Virus record (IMG/VR): IMGVR_UViG_3300042147_000001
Location: 1 to 40,935 of that record
DNA: 40,935 nucleotides
Strand: one strand, 5' to 3'
Source: a virus
In this document: piece after piece, positions 32,795 to 40,935 of the stretch
How the letters are laid out: each line of letters begins with the position of its first letter
How positions within the stretch are numbered: the first letter of the stretch is position 1
Notes under the pieces: generated by a model
What the model was told of the DNA's origin: nothing
Database searches by the model: none
Seen by the model: only the letters and a program-made list of their open reading frames with translations
Made by a program: the position numbers and the translations under genes

Positions 32795-33934
32795 GTGTCC
32801 AATATCCGCCCAGTAGTCCTGAACACCAAACCATTCCGCCCTACCGACTTCAGCTCCAAGGCTGTCCAAGAGGTTCTCGATGAGTCCTATCTGATCGTCG
32901 ATGTGAAGAAGGATGGTGTCCGCTTGAACCTGATCGTTGATACCAATCCCGGCTGGGGGGCTTGGGCAGGTGTCAGTTGGCTCAGCCGTGAAGGTAAGGG
33001 CTTCCCTGCAATCCTTGAAGGCGGTTCACCGCTGGACAATGACCCACGCTGGGCGAAGTTCTTCAACCCTAACTTGGGCGAGGCGATGTTCCGTGATGAG
33101 GGCTTCATGTTGGACGCTGAGTTGATCCTGCTGGGTGACGATGGCGAGGAACTCCCTTGCAAGAACACCAGCGGCAACCTGGCACGCAAAGGTGACCCTG
33201 TGACTCTGGACAAGATCCGCGTGTACGTCTTCGACATCGTGCCGATGGAAGCTGTGCGCTCAGGCTCCGAATACGAGGTCTTCACGAGCGTCCGTAAGAT
33301 GCACGTTGAGTACCAAGTAGCCAAACTCAAGGAGTTCTTCCCAGAGATTGACTGGCGTGTCGCTGAGTCCTTCGATGTGTTCTCTATGGACCCTTGTGAG
33401 CCTCTGATCGTCCAAGACGAGGAAGGCAACGAGATCCCCACTGAGACCCCTTTGAGCCTCTCTGAGGTTTACAACGCGGTCCGTGAGCGGGGTGAGGAAG
33501 GGCTGGTCGTTAAGAGTCCGATGGGCAACTATCGCCGCTCGAAGGTGACTGGCTGGTGGAAGATGGTTCCTGATGACAACGAGGATGGGATCATTCAGGG
33601 GCTCGTGTGGGGAACTCCAGGCAAGGCCAACGAGGGCAAGGTGATTGGCTTTGAGGTCCTCCTTGAGTCCGGCCATGTGGTCAACGCCTGCAAGATCAGC
33701 AAGGCCAAGATGGATGAGTACACTAAAGCTGTGGCAGATTCCACGAGACTGGCTTATGGCGAGATCGCTGAGTTTCCCGGTGGACTCTACGAGGAAACCC
33801 AAGAGATCGCGCTGAACCCGTACCAAGGATATACCGCCAAGGTGACCTTCATGGAGCGCTACCCTGACGGGTCTCTGCGTCACCCTTCGTTCGACTCGTT
33901 CCGTGGGATCTCTTCCCCATTCATCAAGGAGTGA
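32795..33934 (+). CDS. 1.3: ATP-dependent DNA ligase (gp1.3)
   Basis: A 379-residue homologue of T7 ligase (359). Motif I is KKDGVR with the adenylated lysine at residue 38. Further motifs are FMLDAELIL (III), EEGLVVKSP (IV), and GWWKMVPD with DGIIQGLVWGTPGKANEGKVIGFEVLLESG (V-VI region), nearly identical to T7. The C-terminal OB-fold ends in PDGSLRHPSFDSFRG. Start is GTG 32795 with AAGGA at 32782-32786. It seals nicks on the lagging strand. It is the last gene but one before the early-terminator-like hairpin. Confidence 0.96.
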   Translation: MSNIRPVVLNTKPFRPTDFSSKAVQEVLDESYLIVDVKKDGVRLNLIVDTNPGWGAWAGVSWLSREGKGFPAILEGGSPLDNDPRWAKFFNPNLGEAMFRDEGFMLDAELILLGDDGEELPCKNTSGNLARKGDPVTLDKIRVYVFDIVPMEAVRSGSEYEVFTSVRKMHVEYQVAKLKEFFPEIDWRVAESFDVFSMDPCEPLIVQDEEGNEIPTETPLSLSEVYNAVRERGEEGLVVKSPMGNYRRSKVTGWWKMVPDDNEDGIIQGLVWGTPGKANEGKVIGFEVLLESGHVVNACKISKAKMDEYTKAVADSTRLAYGEIAEFPGGLYEETQEIALNPYQGYTAKVTFMERYPDGSLRHPSFDSFRGISSPFIKE

Positions 33935-33938
33935 CATC

Positions 33939-34085
33939 ATGAAGTATTACGCCCGATGGAACCCAAGAGGGATTGATAGTTACTGGGAGGTACGCCTGGG
34001 AAGGAATGGCTACTACAAGGCATATGGCAGAACCTTAAGATACGCCATTGAGTACCTAAACCAGTTGCACGCAACGCTTCGCTAA
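33939..34085 (+). CDS. small Tyr/Arg-rich protein
   Basis: A 48-residue basic protein (YYARWNPRG, SYWEVRLGRNGYYKAYGRTLRYAI), four bases after ligase, with AAGGAG at 33927-33932 inside the ligase end. Aromatic and Arg content suggests RNA or DNA contact. No known match. It is the last gene before the early terminator. Confidence 0.65.
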   Translation: MKYYARWNPRGIDSYWEVRLGRNGYYKAYGRTLRYAIEYLNQLHATLR

Positions 34086-34098
34086 AGCAACTCAATGA

Positions 34099-34130
34099 GC
34101 CTCATCGACTTCGGTCGGTGGGGCTTTTTT
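34099..34130 (+). terminator. early terminator (TE-like)
   Basis: GCCTCATCGAC, loop TTCG, GTCGGTGGGGC (11-bp stem with two G-T pairs), followed by six T residues. It stands shortly after ligase, as TE does in T7, and should stop host RNA polymerase at the end of the early region. Confidence 0.93.
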
Positions 34131-34155
34131 GTGCCCATTACAATAGGAGAAATCT

Positions 34156-34236
34156 ATGGAACACATCGCTTCGATAGCTTGGGGATTCGTAGCTGTTTAC
34201 TGCTTCGTCCTGTGGCTGCTCAAGTCCAAGAATTAA
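34156..34236 (+). CDS. 26-residue membrane peptide
   Basis: A tiny ORF with TAGGAGA at 34144-34150 and ATG 34156. The product is one hydrophobic span (IASIAWGFVAVYCFVLWLL) with a KSKN tail, so an N-out/C-in single-pass membrane peptide is likely. The TAA stop provides bases -17 to -15 of the next promoter. Good ribosome spacing supports translation; role unknown. Confidence 0.6.
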   Translation: MEHIASIAWGFVAVYCFVLWLLKSKN

Positions 34237-34256
34237 AAACCCTCACTGTTGCGACA
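34234..34256 (+). promoter_or_regulatory. phage promoter (middle type)
   Basis: TAAAAACCCTCACTGTT with +1 G at 34251 (GCGACA); G at -3. First phage promoter after the early terminator, driving the kinase and gp2-like genes. Confidence 0.93.
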
Positions 34257-34286
34257 CACATTCAAACCGTGAACAGGAGAACCAAT

Positions 34287-34460
34287 ATGAAAGACCGTTC
34301 CTTCATTCATCGCACCGCCCAATCCCGAGAAGCCAAGGCAGACAATTTGCGGCGCTTCGGTCCAGCTCCAGTGATCGACCAGTTCCCAGCTCAACAGCTT
34401 GGCTTCTGGGCGACTATCGTTGCGGCCTTCCGTACCTTCATTAAGTGGGTGCGTGGATGA
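34287..34460 (+). CDS. small protein with amphipathic C-terminus
   Basis: A 57-residue protein, first after the promoter at 34234, with AGGAGA at 34275-34280. The N-terminal half is charged (KDRSFIHRTAQSREAKADNLRRF); the C-terminal 20 residues (LGFWATIVAAFRTFIKWV) are hydrophobic with basic residues, so it may lie along or cross a membrane. The stop overlaps the kinase start. No family recognised. Confidence 0.65.
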   Translation: MKDRSFIHRTAQSREAKADNLRRFGPAPVIDQFPAQQLGFWATIVAAFRTFIKWVRG

Positions 34461-35143
34461 GTCAGGGCAAACAAATACTCGTCCTCAACAGCATCCGTGG
34501 GAAGTCCGGCAAGGACACCCTGATCGCTCTGCTCGAATCGAAGGGCTATCAGGTCCATCGGGTGGCCTTTGCGGACATCTTGAAGAAGCAATGTGCTGAG
34601 GTCCTTGCGGGTTCCCTTAAGAACTACGCGATTGAACTTGAGCGCCGTATGCACTGCTCTCAGAAGGACGAACAGATCCAACTGTTGGCAATTGACGAGC
34701 TGCCCGATTCCGCATACCGGGACTGGTGGCTGTCCATTGACCCAACGCCGAACTTCACCAAGGCCAAGCGCTCGCTCCGCTGGCATCTCCAGAAGTACGG
34801 CACCGAGTACCGCCGAGAGTTCTGCAAGGAACCCAACGTGTGGCTCGATCAGGGTCTTAAGGAGATCCATGAGGGCATCGACAAGGCTGACGTGGACATG
34901 GTTGTGGTCACTGACTGCCGACTGCCAAACGAGCTGAAGGCCCTTGAGGATCTGCGCATGGTCTACAAGACCGTCAACACGGTTCGCATCGTCCGCGACT
35001 GGTTCATTCCAGGAGTTGATGACCAGCCTTATCACATCTCAGACATCGCCTTGATGGCCGCTCACTTCGATCACCTCGTGGTCAACAAGCTGGGCGAGCC
35101 TTGGGGCATGTTGGAGCAACTCGAAGAACAAGGAGCAATCTGA
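34457..35143 (+). CDS. deoxynucleoside monophosphate kinase-like protein
   Basis: A 228-residue P-loop protein. The N-terminus (ILVLNSIRGKSGKDT, Lys19) matches the P-loop of the T4 gp1 dNMP kinase family, where GxKxSGKDT replaces the usual Walker A. A basic middle (KRSLRWHLQKYGTEYRR) and VVVTDCRLPNELKAL are also typical of that family (the latter like its conserved DxRxxNE). It would phosphorylate dNMPs released from host DNA. T7 uses an unrelated kinase, gp1.7, in the same region. It starts at an ATGA overlap with the previous gene. Confidence 0.85.
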   Translation: MSQGKQILVLNSIRGKSGKDTLIALLESKGYQVHRVAFADILKKQCAEVLAGSLKNYAIELERRMHCSQKDEQIQLLAIDELPDSAYRDWWLSIDPTPNFTKAKRSLRWHLQKYGTEYRREFCKEPNVWLDQGLKEIHEGIDKADVDMVVVTDCRLPNELKALEDLRMVYKTVNTVRIVRDWFIPGVDDQPYHISDIALMAAHFDHLVVNKLGEPWGMLEQLEEQGAI

Positions 35144-35144
35144 T

Positions 35145-35318
35145 ATGAGCAACGCTGAGAAGCAAAAGATGAAGCTGTTCACGGCCAAGGTGACCATCCG
35201 TGGGGAGACCCAAGAGGTCCCTATCTGGGCCCGTGACATCGACGAGGCGCTCGAAGTGGCTGACCTTGAGTACGGTGAAGACAACGTTCAGCGCTTGCGC
35301 TCTGAGGTGCCTCAATGA
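35145..35318 (+). CDS. 2: gp2-like inhibitor of host RNA polymerase
   Basis: A 57-residue protein matching T7 gp2 (64), which binds the beta-prime jaw of host RNA polymerase and blocks open-complex formation. Shared core: EVPI-x-A-x-x-x-DEALE-x-A-x-x-x-Y; an R-x-R pair (Arg50, Arg52) sits where T7 has Arg56 and Arg58, which are important for binding. AAGGAG at 35130-35135 precedes ATG 35145. Gene order (after kinase, before 2.5) fits T7. Its stop overlaps the next start. The gene is short and easily missed in automated calls. Confidence 0.85.
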   Translation: MSNAEKQKMKLFTAKVTIRGETQEVPIWARDIDEALEVADLEYGEDNVQRLRSEVPQ

Positions 35319-35692
35319 CTGCTCACGCTCAAGGCGTACCTCGCAAGCTGCCTGATGGTCTTCTGCACATCCAAAACTTTACCGTGACCAAACACTCTGG
35401 AATGGCTGGCTTCCTGTACGCCAAGGTGATGACTACAGCACAGCGCGAGATCGTTGAGCTGGCCTTGATACAGCAACTGACCAAGAACGGTTATAGCGGC
35501 TACCCAAGTCACCAGAACGTGTCCACTTGGAGCGAAGCCCACGGCTGCCATCGGTTCCCTAAAGGGTTCCTAAAGGCTCGCTTCAAGGCAACCGTCTATG
35601 CGGTCTACAAGGCACTTAATCGCGACCCGGTTGGCGAGACCTCTTCGCTCATGTATCGGGAGCAGAGTGAGGCTCTCAAAGAGTCCCGCTGA
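35315..35692 (+). CDS. unknown protein between gp2-like and SSB genes
   Basis: A 125-residue protein that starts in an ATGA overlap with the gp2-like gene. It has a GLLHIQNFTVTKHSGMAGFLYAKV strand-rich N-terminus, a helix AQREIVELALIQQLTKNGY and a basic C-terminus. No catalytic motif is visible. The coupling to gp2 suggests joint expression, perhaps in host takeover. It ends just before the promoter for the SSB gene. Confidence 0.75.
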   Translation: MTAHAQGVPRKLPDGLLHIQNFTVTKHSGMAGFLYAKVMTTAQREIVELALIQQLTKNGYSGYPSHQNVSTWSEAHGCHRFPKGFLKARFKATVYAVYKALNRDPVGETSSLMYREQSEALKESR

Positions 35693-35693
35693 T

Positions 35694-35716
35694 TTAAAAC
35701 CCTCACTGTTGCGACA
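35694..35716 (+). promoter_or_regulatory. phage promoter, phi2.5-like (middle type)
   Basis: TTAAAACCCTCACTGTT with +1 G at 35711 (GCGACA). It has T instead of A at -16, being one base shorter in the A/C run than the others. G at -3. Precedes the SSB gene as phi2.5 does in T7. Confidence 0.9.
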
Positions 35717-35751
35717 CACAACAACTTCCCACTTGTATAGGAGACAACTCA

Positions 35752-36471
35752 ATGGCTGGTACTTTTGCAAAGAAGGAATTCTTCTTCACTCCAAAGGGCA
35801 AGGCTGAGCCTTATTGCTCGATCCAAAAGCCGGACTACGGCAACCCTGAGAAGGGCTTCGGTAATCCTCGTGGCGTCTATAAGGTCAACCTGACGATGCC
35901 CTCGAAGGATGCCCAACCGATGATCAATCGGATCGTCAAGGCTCACGAAGCCAACTATGCGGCCATCTTGGAAGCATGGGCCAATGGTGGCGAGGCTGAG
36001 GCCCGCTCCAAACTGCAACGCGGTAAGAAACTGCTGGAACCCTATGAGGGCGACCTGCCGTTCTTCGAGAATGACGATGGCACCGTGACCTTCAAGTTCT
36101 CGGGTTACGCCTCGTATCAGGACTCGAAAACCAAAGAGACCAAAGAGATCGTTCTCAAGGTCGTGGATGCCAAGGGCAAGCGCATTGACGCTGTTCCGGC
36201 CATCTCTGGTGGTTCCGAATTGAAGGTCCGTTACTCGCAGTTCGCTTACTCCTTCGGCGCTGTTGTTGGTGCCTCGGTGAAGCTGCAGCTCGATAGCGTG
36301 ATGCTGATCAAACTGGTCGAGTTCGCCGCTGGTGGTGACGATTGGGGTGGTCAGGAAGAAGACGGTTACGAAGCTCCAGATGATCGCGATGGCGATTGGA
36401 AGGAACAGGATAGCCAAGCTCCTGAGCGTGACGGTCCACCTGATTCGTCTTATGACAACGTCGATTTTTAA
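35752..36471 (+). CDS. 2.5: single-stranded DNA-binding protein (gp2.5)
   Basis: A 239-residue homologue of T7 gp2.5 (232). It has the OB-fold region (YGNPEKGFGNPRGVYKVNL, PFFENDDGTVTFKFSGYASYQD) and a long acidic C-terminal tail ending in Phe (SSYDNVDF), the part that docks on DNA polymerase and helicase in T7. It coats single strands and promotes annealing. AGGAGA at 35739-35744 precedes ATG 35752. The last 20 bases overlap the HNH gene. Confidence 0.96.
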   Translation: MAGTFAKKEFFFTPKGKAEPYCSIQKPDYGNPEKGFGNPRGVYKVNLTMPSKDAQPMINRIVKAHEANYAAILEAWANGGEAEARSKLQRGKKLLEPYEGDLPFFENDDGTVTFKFSGYASYQDSKTKETKEIVLKVVDAKGKRIDAVPAISGGSELKVRYSQFAYSFGAVVGASVKLQLDSVMLIKLVEFAAGGDDWGGQEEDGYEAPDDRDGDWKEQDSQAPERDGPPDSSYDNVDF

Positions 36472-36934
36472 AAGAATCGCACGGCGCTCCAAACAAGTAG
36501 GCGAGTGTCTGATCTTCATGGGCTGCCTGAACGCGTCCGGCTATGGAAACATAACGGTGACTTCAGGCGGTATCCGTAAGAGCAAGCTCGCTCACAGAGT
36601 TTCCTATGAGGCCCACTTTGGTTCAATACCTGAGGGCCTCGTAGTGATGCACTCGTGCGATAACCCTGCATGTATTGAACCAGAACATCTCAGTGTAGGA
36701 ACTCAACTCGATAACGTAACTGACATGATCCAGAAGAACCGCAAGGTGATCCTTAGAGGTCAGGCCCATGGCCGCACCCGGTTAACTGATGAACAGGTCA
36801 AGGAGATTTACTTATCGGACCTGAGCGATTCCGCATTGGCTAAGCAGTTCGAGATTAACAGGTCCGTCCCTTGGAAGATAAGGAGAGGACACTTATGGGT
36901 GCATATTACGCAGGACCTCGTAACGCCAGAGTAG
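36452..36934 (+). CDS. HNH homing endonuclease
   Basis: A 160-residue HNH nuclease. The core runs AHRVSYEAHFG ... VVMHSCDNPACIEPEHL ... GTQLDNVTDM, with His67, Cys69, Cys74, His79 and Asn88 as metal and catalytic residues. The C-terminus (RTRLTDEQVKEIY, then SALAKQFEINRSVPWKIRRG) is a helix-turn-helix for DNA binding. This is a free-standing homing endonuclease type, common between T7-like genes. ATG 36452 lies inside the SSB gene with no clear ribosome site, and the 3' end overlaps gene 3 by 40 bases. More AT-rich than neighbours by eye, which fits insertion. Confidence 0.9.
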   Translation: MTTSIFKRIARRSKQVGECLIFMGCLNASGYGNITVTSGGIRKSKLAHRVSYEAHFGSIPEGLVVMHSCDNPACIEPEHLSVGTQLDNVTDMIQKNRKVILRGQAHGRTRLTDEQVKEIYLSDLSDSALAKQFEINRSVPWKIRRGHLWVHITQDLVTPE

Positions 36935-37344
36935 GAGTATTCCGTTCTGGTCTTGAGGACCGAAACGCTAAACATATGGACAAGCTCGGGGTTCCTTTTG
37001 ACTTCGAGATGTTCCATATCAATTACACGGTTCCCGCAAGGGTCGCCCGCTACAACCCAGACTTTGTGTTGCGCAATGGGATCATCGTGGAAACGAAGGG
37101 TATTTTCGAGACTGAGGATCGGCGTAAGCACATCCTTATTCGTGAGCAATACCCCGAGGCTGACATTCGATTGGTCTTCTCCAACAGCAACTCAAAGATC
37201 TACAAAGGGTCCCCAACTTCTTATGCCGACTGGTGCAAGAAGCACGGGGTTCAGTTTGCTGACAAGTTGATCCCATTAAGTTGGCTCAAGGAGGCACGCA
37301 AGGAGTTCCCTGAGGGGATGCTCATTCCGAAAGGAGGTAAGTAA
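36895..37344 (+). CDS. 3: endonuclease I, Holliday junction resolvase (gp3)
   Basis: A 149-residue protein, the same length as T7 gp3. Conserved: VGxFRSGLEDxxxK, YxPDFxLxNGIxVETKGxxExxDRxKHxLIREQxPExDIRxVFS, KxYKGSPTSYxxxCxKHGxxFADKLIP. The catalytic metal ligands lie in the PDF and ETKG parts. It resolves branched DNA before packaging and degrades host DNA. ATG 36895 is fixed by AAGGAG at 36880-36885, which lies within the HNH gene. The stop overlaps the lysozyme start (TAATG). Confidence 0.96.
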   Translation: MGAYYAGPRNARVGVFRSGLEDRNAKHMDKLGVPFDFEMFHINYTVPARVARYNPDFVLRNGIIVETKGIFETEDRRKHILIREQYPEADIRLVFSNSNSKIYKGSPTSYADWCKKHGVQFADKLIPLSWLKEARKEFPEGMLIPKGGK

Positions 37345-37784
37345 TGCCTAAGGCAGAATTCAAGAAGCGACCGGTCACTAACCTGATCGTCGTTCACTGT
37401 GCAGCAACCAAGCCGACCATGGACATTGGGGTTCGAGAGATCCGCCAGTGGCATGTCCAGCAAGGCTGGCTTGATGTTGGCTACCACTTCGTGATCCGCC
37501 GCAATGGTGATGTCGAGAATGGCCGTCCTCATGATGTCGTTGGGTCTCACGTTAAGGGCCACAACTCCTACTCGCTGGGCATCTGCTTAGTTGGTGGAAT
37601 AGATGCCAAGGGTAAGCCTCAGGATAACTTTACTCCTGAGCAAATGAACTCCCTGCATCTCCTGCTGATCGCGCAAAAGCGCACCTATCCGCAAGCCAAG
37701 ATCGTTGGTCACCGAGACCTCGACTCAGGCAAGGCGTGTCCGTCATTCGTTGTTGCTGACTGGCTCAAGTCGGTCGGCCTGTAA
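37344..37784 (+). CDS. 3.5: lysozyme / N-acetylmuramoyl-L-alanine amidase (gp3.5)
   Basis: A 146-residue zinc amidase of the T7 lysozyme family (T7: 151). Zinc ligands His18, His123 and Cys132 and the catalytic Tyr47 and Lys130 are present (VHCAATKP, LDVGYHFVI, VGHRDLDSGKACPSF). In T7 it cuts peptidoglycan at lysis and also binds and restrains phage RNA polymerase, favouring late promoters; both roles are inferred here. AAAGGAGG at 37330-37337 gives the start. The TAA stop begins the next promoter. Confidence 0.96.
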   Translation: MPKAEFKKRPVTNLIVVHCAATKPTMDIGVREIRQWHVQQGWLDVGYHFVIRRNGDVENGRPHDVVGSHVKGHNSYSLGICLVGGIDAKGKPQDNFTPEQMNSLHLLLIAQKRTYPQAKIVGHRDLDSGKACPSFVVADWLKSVGL

Positions 37785-37804
37785 AAACCCTCACTGTTGC
37801 GACA
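37782..37804 (+). promoter_or_regulatory. phage promoter, phi3.8-like (middle type)
   Basis: TAAAAACCCTCACTGTT with +1 G at 37799 (GCGACA); G at -3. Starts on the lysozyme stop codon and drives the nucleotidyltransferase, primase-helicase and polymerase genes. Confidence 0.93.
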
Positions 37805-37805
37805 C

Positions 37806-37830
37806 ACCCTCTTAGGTTCTCTTTGAGGGT
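37806..37830 (+). ncRNA. leader hairpin after the phi3.8-like promoter
   Basis: ACCCTC (37806-37811) pairs with GAGGGT (37825-37830), placing a hairpin 7 bases into the transcript. Possible 5'-end stabiliser or RNase III site; no T run follows, so it is not a terminator. Confidence 0.5.
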
Positions 37831-37864
37831 TCGCACTAACTCAATTTGACATCTGGAGGTTCCT

Positions 37865-40118
<2,254 letters not shown>

Positions 40119-40134
40119 ACAGGAGATCCATCCC

Positions 40135-40329
40135 ATGAAGAACTTCGACCTCGTAACTTTCCTGCTGGTCCTGGCTGGCCGTATCCAACGCAAACGCGCT
40201 GAGGCTGCTGTCAAGCGCGAGGCTGATCTCCTGGCTGCCATAAAGGCAACCCAAGAGGCGTATGGCAAGGCCGTTGAGCATCGTGTCAATACCCATTGGC
40301 GCGCTGAGGACATCAAGAAAGTCAGCTAA
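40135..40329 (+). CDS. small helical protein after gene 4
   Basis: A 64-residue protein with AGGAGA at 40121-40126. A hydrophobic N-terminus (LVTFLLVLAG) is followed by a long Lys/Glu/Ala helix (RKRAEAAVKREADLLAAIKATQEAY), so it may be a membrane-anchored coiled coil. T7 has small genes (4.3, 4.5) here; similarity is general only. A terminator-like hairpin follows 18 bases after the stop. Confidence 0.7.
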   Translation: MKNFDLVTFLLVLAGRIQRKRAEAAVKREADLLAAIKATQEAYGKAVEHRVNTHWRAEDIKKVS

Positions 40330-40347
40330 GGATTGCTGAAATCCAAG

Positions 40348-40369
40348 AGCCTCCGAAAGGGGGCTTTTT
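40348..40369 (+). terminator. intrinsic terminator-like hairpin before the 166-residue gene
   Basis: AGCCTCC, GAAA tetraloop, GGGGGCT (one G-T pair), then TTTT. A compact hairpin between the small gene and the gene before DNA polymerase; it may lower polymerase expression or limit host polymerase read-through. Confidence 0.75.
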
Positions 40370-40417
40370 AGTTTCTGCAAACCCTAAACCAACCTATGCA
40401 GAAAGGAGGGAACACAC

Positions 40418-40918
40418 ATGAACAACACTGAAGTCCGTAAGCACCTGCGTAAAGGCGAGCTGGCTACGGCTCTCGCTGAGGCCCTTGGGTACACCTTCGG
40501 GACCGACCCTGAGAACTCCAACCGTGACATCTGGATCGCTCCACCTGCGAAGCCTGAGGACTCCGTAGCGAAGGCCGTGAAGGATCTCATTGAGGCCCAA
40601 ACGAAGGCTCAAGTGGACGCCTTTAAGAAGGCTCAAGTGGACCCGTTCCGTGACCCTCGTGGTCCCAACTGGCACACCCTGGAACCAATGATCGGGAAGC
40701 TCTTTCGGGTGCGTCAAGATAACATCCCAGAGAAGCATCCATTGCACGGCTTTGGTGACGCTCACTTCGCTGGCGTTAACTACCGGGCTCAATCCATTCA
40801 ATACGAGCGTTCGCCTGAATACACCGGTTACACCGTGTCCTTCAGTTTCCGCCTGCGCCCTTACGGAATTCCAAGTCTGGTTCGCCTGCCACTGAGCTGC
40901 GCTGCCTTCCAACCATAG
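40418..40918 (+). CDS. unknown protein before DNA polymerase, with internal duplication
   Basis: A 166-residue protein with a strong ribosome site (AAAGGAGGG, 40402-40410). Residues ~60-80 contain a duplicated KAQVD-A/P-F unit within a charged helix. The C-terminal half (HPLHGFGDAHFAGVNYRAQSIQYERSPEY) seems folded and strand-rich. T7 has 4.7 in this place, but I see no clear match. The gene for DNA polymerase begins 10 bases later, so it is co-expressed with the replisome. Confidence 0.75.
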   Translation: MNNTEVRKHLRKGELATALAEALGYTFGTDPENSNRDIWIAPPAKPEDSVAKAVKDLIEAQTKAQVDAFKKAQVDPFRDPRGPNWHTLEPMIGKLFRVRQDNIPEKHPLHGFGDAHFAGVNYRAQSIQYERSPEYTGYTVSFSFRLRPYGIPSLVRLPLSCAAFQP

Positions 40919-40928
40919 GAGGGCAACC

Positions 40929-40935
40929 ATGCTCA
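40929..40935 (+). CDS. 5: first codons of DNA polymerase gene (gp5), cut by window end
   Basis: TAGGAGGGCAACC before ATG CTC A gives a strong ribosome site and start at the place where gene 5 must begin. The rest of the gene is at 1-2012. About 33 codons appear to be missing between the two ends. Confidence 0.8.

Overview
This window is almost the whole genome of a T7-like virulent podophage (Autographiviridae, T7/T3/gh-1 type), rotated so that its two ends fall inside the DNA polymerase gene. The evidence is a single-subunit phage RNA polymerase with the T7 catalytic residues, ten copies of a 23-bp T7-type promoter, and near-complete T7 gene order on one strand: 5, 5.5, 5.7, 6, 6.5, 6.7, 7.3, 8, 9, 10, 11, 12, 13, 14, 15, 16, 17, 17.5, 18, 18.5/18.7, 19, 19.5, then the genome-end region, the early genes, 1, 1.1, 1.3, 2, 2.5, 3, 3.5, 4 and back to 5. 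Promoters of the form TTAAAAACCCTCACTATT, fairly high GC and codon use resemble the Pseudomonas phage gh-1 group. A Pseudomonas-like host is an inference, not proven. There are no lysogeny genes, tRNAs or CRISPR arrays.

Layout. 1-3756: end of DNA polymerase, gp5.5-like and gp5.7-like host-control proteins, a small zinc-ribbon protein, and the gp6 exonuclease. 3734-24466: late genes for virion assembly, DNA packaging and lysis, driven by class III-like promoters before 6.5, 9, 10, 13 and 17, with a T-phi-like terminator after the capsid gene. 24467-26031: a phi-OR-like promoter, a 19.5-like gene, and about 1.1 kb of non-coding DNA with CCTAATG repeats. The terminal repeat was probably collapsed to one copy here, followed by two tandem host sigma70-like promoters, a boxA-like element and a structured leader. 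26032-29171: seven early genes with no recognised function, separated by three related hairpins. 29182-29317: a phage promoter and AT-rich, origin-like DNA just upstream of the RNA polymerase gene. 29318-40935: RNA polymerase, ligase, an early-terminator-like hairpin, then nucleotide metabolism, host RNA polymerase inhibition (gp2-like), replication and recombination genes, lysozyme, a nucleotidyltransferase, primase-helicase, and the first seven bases of the DNA polymerase gene.

Working model. Host RNA polymerase transcribes from the tandem promoters through gene 1 and ligase to the hairpin at 34099. The phage RNA polymerase then reads middle promoters (all with G at -3) and late promoters (all with A at -3). 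The gp2-like protein would shut off host polymerase. The gp4, gp5, gp2.5, gp6, gp3 and ligase set replicates DNA into concatemers, and gp18/gp19 package them into gp8/gp9/gp10 proheads. The least explained parts are the early gene block, the nucleotidyltransferase that overlaps the primase gene, the HNH gene wedged between 2.5 and 3, the repeat-bearing insertion in gp16, the beta-helix-like tail fibre, and several RNA hairpins placed at control points.
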